64,000 nt of DNA. Source: Pseudomonas gessardii. Lineage in GTDB: Bacteria; Pseudomonadota; Gammaproteobacteria; Pseudomonadales; Pseudomonadaceae. The notes below the pieces were generated by a model. That model was given only the letters and a program-made list of their open reading frames with translations. It made no database searches and was not told where the DNA came from. Numbering within the stretch: the first letter of the stretch is position 1; every line of letters starts with the position of its first letter. The stretch spans positions 106,823 to 170,822 of the forward strand of contig NZ_MNPU01000008.1 in assembly GCF_001983165.1 (NCBI RefSeq). Reading direction: 5' to 3'. Of the stretch, positions 63,821-64,000 are shown one piece after another. Made by a program: the position numbers and the translations under genes.

Positions 63821-64000
63821 GCTGCTGCAGCCACCGAAGGGCTTGATCACGGCTAAGCACTTGGTAGTGGAAATTGTGCTTAGTCAGGTAAGCTCGGTTC
63901 GGTCAGACGCCCATTGATAACGATGTTTTGGAAGCGGGATTGTTTCGCTTAGCAAGCTCAGAAAATTAACTGACTGTTGCACTTGCTCCTTGAGACAACT

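Larger units (their letters stand above)
62616..63996 (+). mobile_element. IS30-family insertion sequence, apparently complete
   Basis: A perfect 22-bp terminal inverted repeat bounds the element: the left end begins GTCTCAAGGAGCAAGTGCAA (62616-62637) and the right end is its complement (63975-63996). The transposase occupies 62657-63676. The right end is followed by 299 non-coding bases before the repeat, giving 1381 bp in total, long for this family. No direct target repeat is visible: flanks are GGCG and AACT, but only 4 bases remain on the right. Confidence 0.88.

Overview
The window is a gene-dense, GC-rich chromosomal segment typical of the Pseudomonas fluorescens group. The evidence is the protein sequences, the Pseudomonas gene orders (glnD-map/rpsB-tsf-pyrH-frr, rseP-bamA-skp-lpxD-fabZ-lpxA-lpxB-rnhB-dnaE-accA, surE-pcm-nlpD-rpoS), and repeated Pseudomonas-type REP sequences with a TGTGGGAGCGGGCTTG core. 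This is inferred from recognition; no database search was possible. Nearly all of it is core genome. No tRNA, rRNA, prophage or CRISPR was seen.

Layout. 1-7.7 kb: the 5' part of plsB (minus), a cold-shock gene, a hypothetical gene, rlmA and dapE (minus), an ndvB-like glucan synthase (minus) and tcdA (plus). 7.7-11.6 kb (minus): the sulfur-transfer pair csdE/csdA, dapD, an ArsC-like gene and a HigB/HigA-type toxin-antitoxin pair. 11.8-19.4 kb: a CPA1 Na+/H+ antiporter (plus), then on the minus strand an astacin-like protease, dapC, glnD and map. 19.6-39.1 kb (plus): a long block for translation (rpsB, tsf, frr), nucleotide, isoprenoid and lipid synthesis (pyrH, uppS, cdsA, dxr), envelope assembly (rseP, bamA, skp), lipid A (lpxD, fabZ, lpxA, lpxB), then rnhB, dnaE and accA. 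39.2-46 kb (plus): tilS, pyrG, kdsA, eno, ftsB, ispD. 46-49.6 kb: a five-copy 121-bp tandem array, a LysR regulator and the divergent formaldehyde-detoxification pair frmA/fghA. 49.6-54.7 kb (plus): ispF, truD, surE, pcm, nlpD, rpoS. 54.7-62.6 kb: a second cold-shock gene, dcd, a quiP-like acylase, a glutathione transferase, small SEC-C and lipoprotein genes, and an OmpA-family lipoprotein. 62.6-64.0 kb: an apparently complete IS30-family element reaching almost to the window edge.

How the genes work together. The diaminopimelate branch (dapC, dapD, dapE) supplies lysine and peptidoglycan precursor. uppS, dxr, ispD and ispF make isoprenoids and undecaprenyl carrier. lpx genes, kdsA, fabZ, accA, cdsA and plsB make lipid A, KDO and phospholipid. 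bamA, skp and rseP assemble and monitor the outer membrane. csdA, csdE and tcdA probably form a tRNA ct6A cyclisation unit. Accessory content is small: the toxin-antitoxin pair, the signal-peptide-less astacin-like protease, REP clusters, the tandem array and the IS element.

I found no clear new multi-gene system. The most unusual items are the 121-bp array that carries a REP plus the 3' end of the LysR gene, the ispF start sitting against a terminator-like hairpin, a GGA-loop hairpin repeat downstream of rpoS where other pseudomonads carry rsmZ, the orphan astacin-like protease, and the long non-coding tail of the IS30 element.
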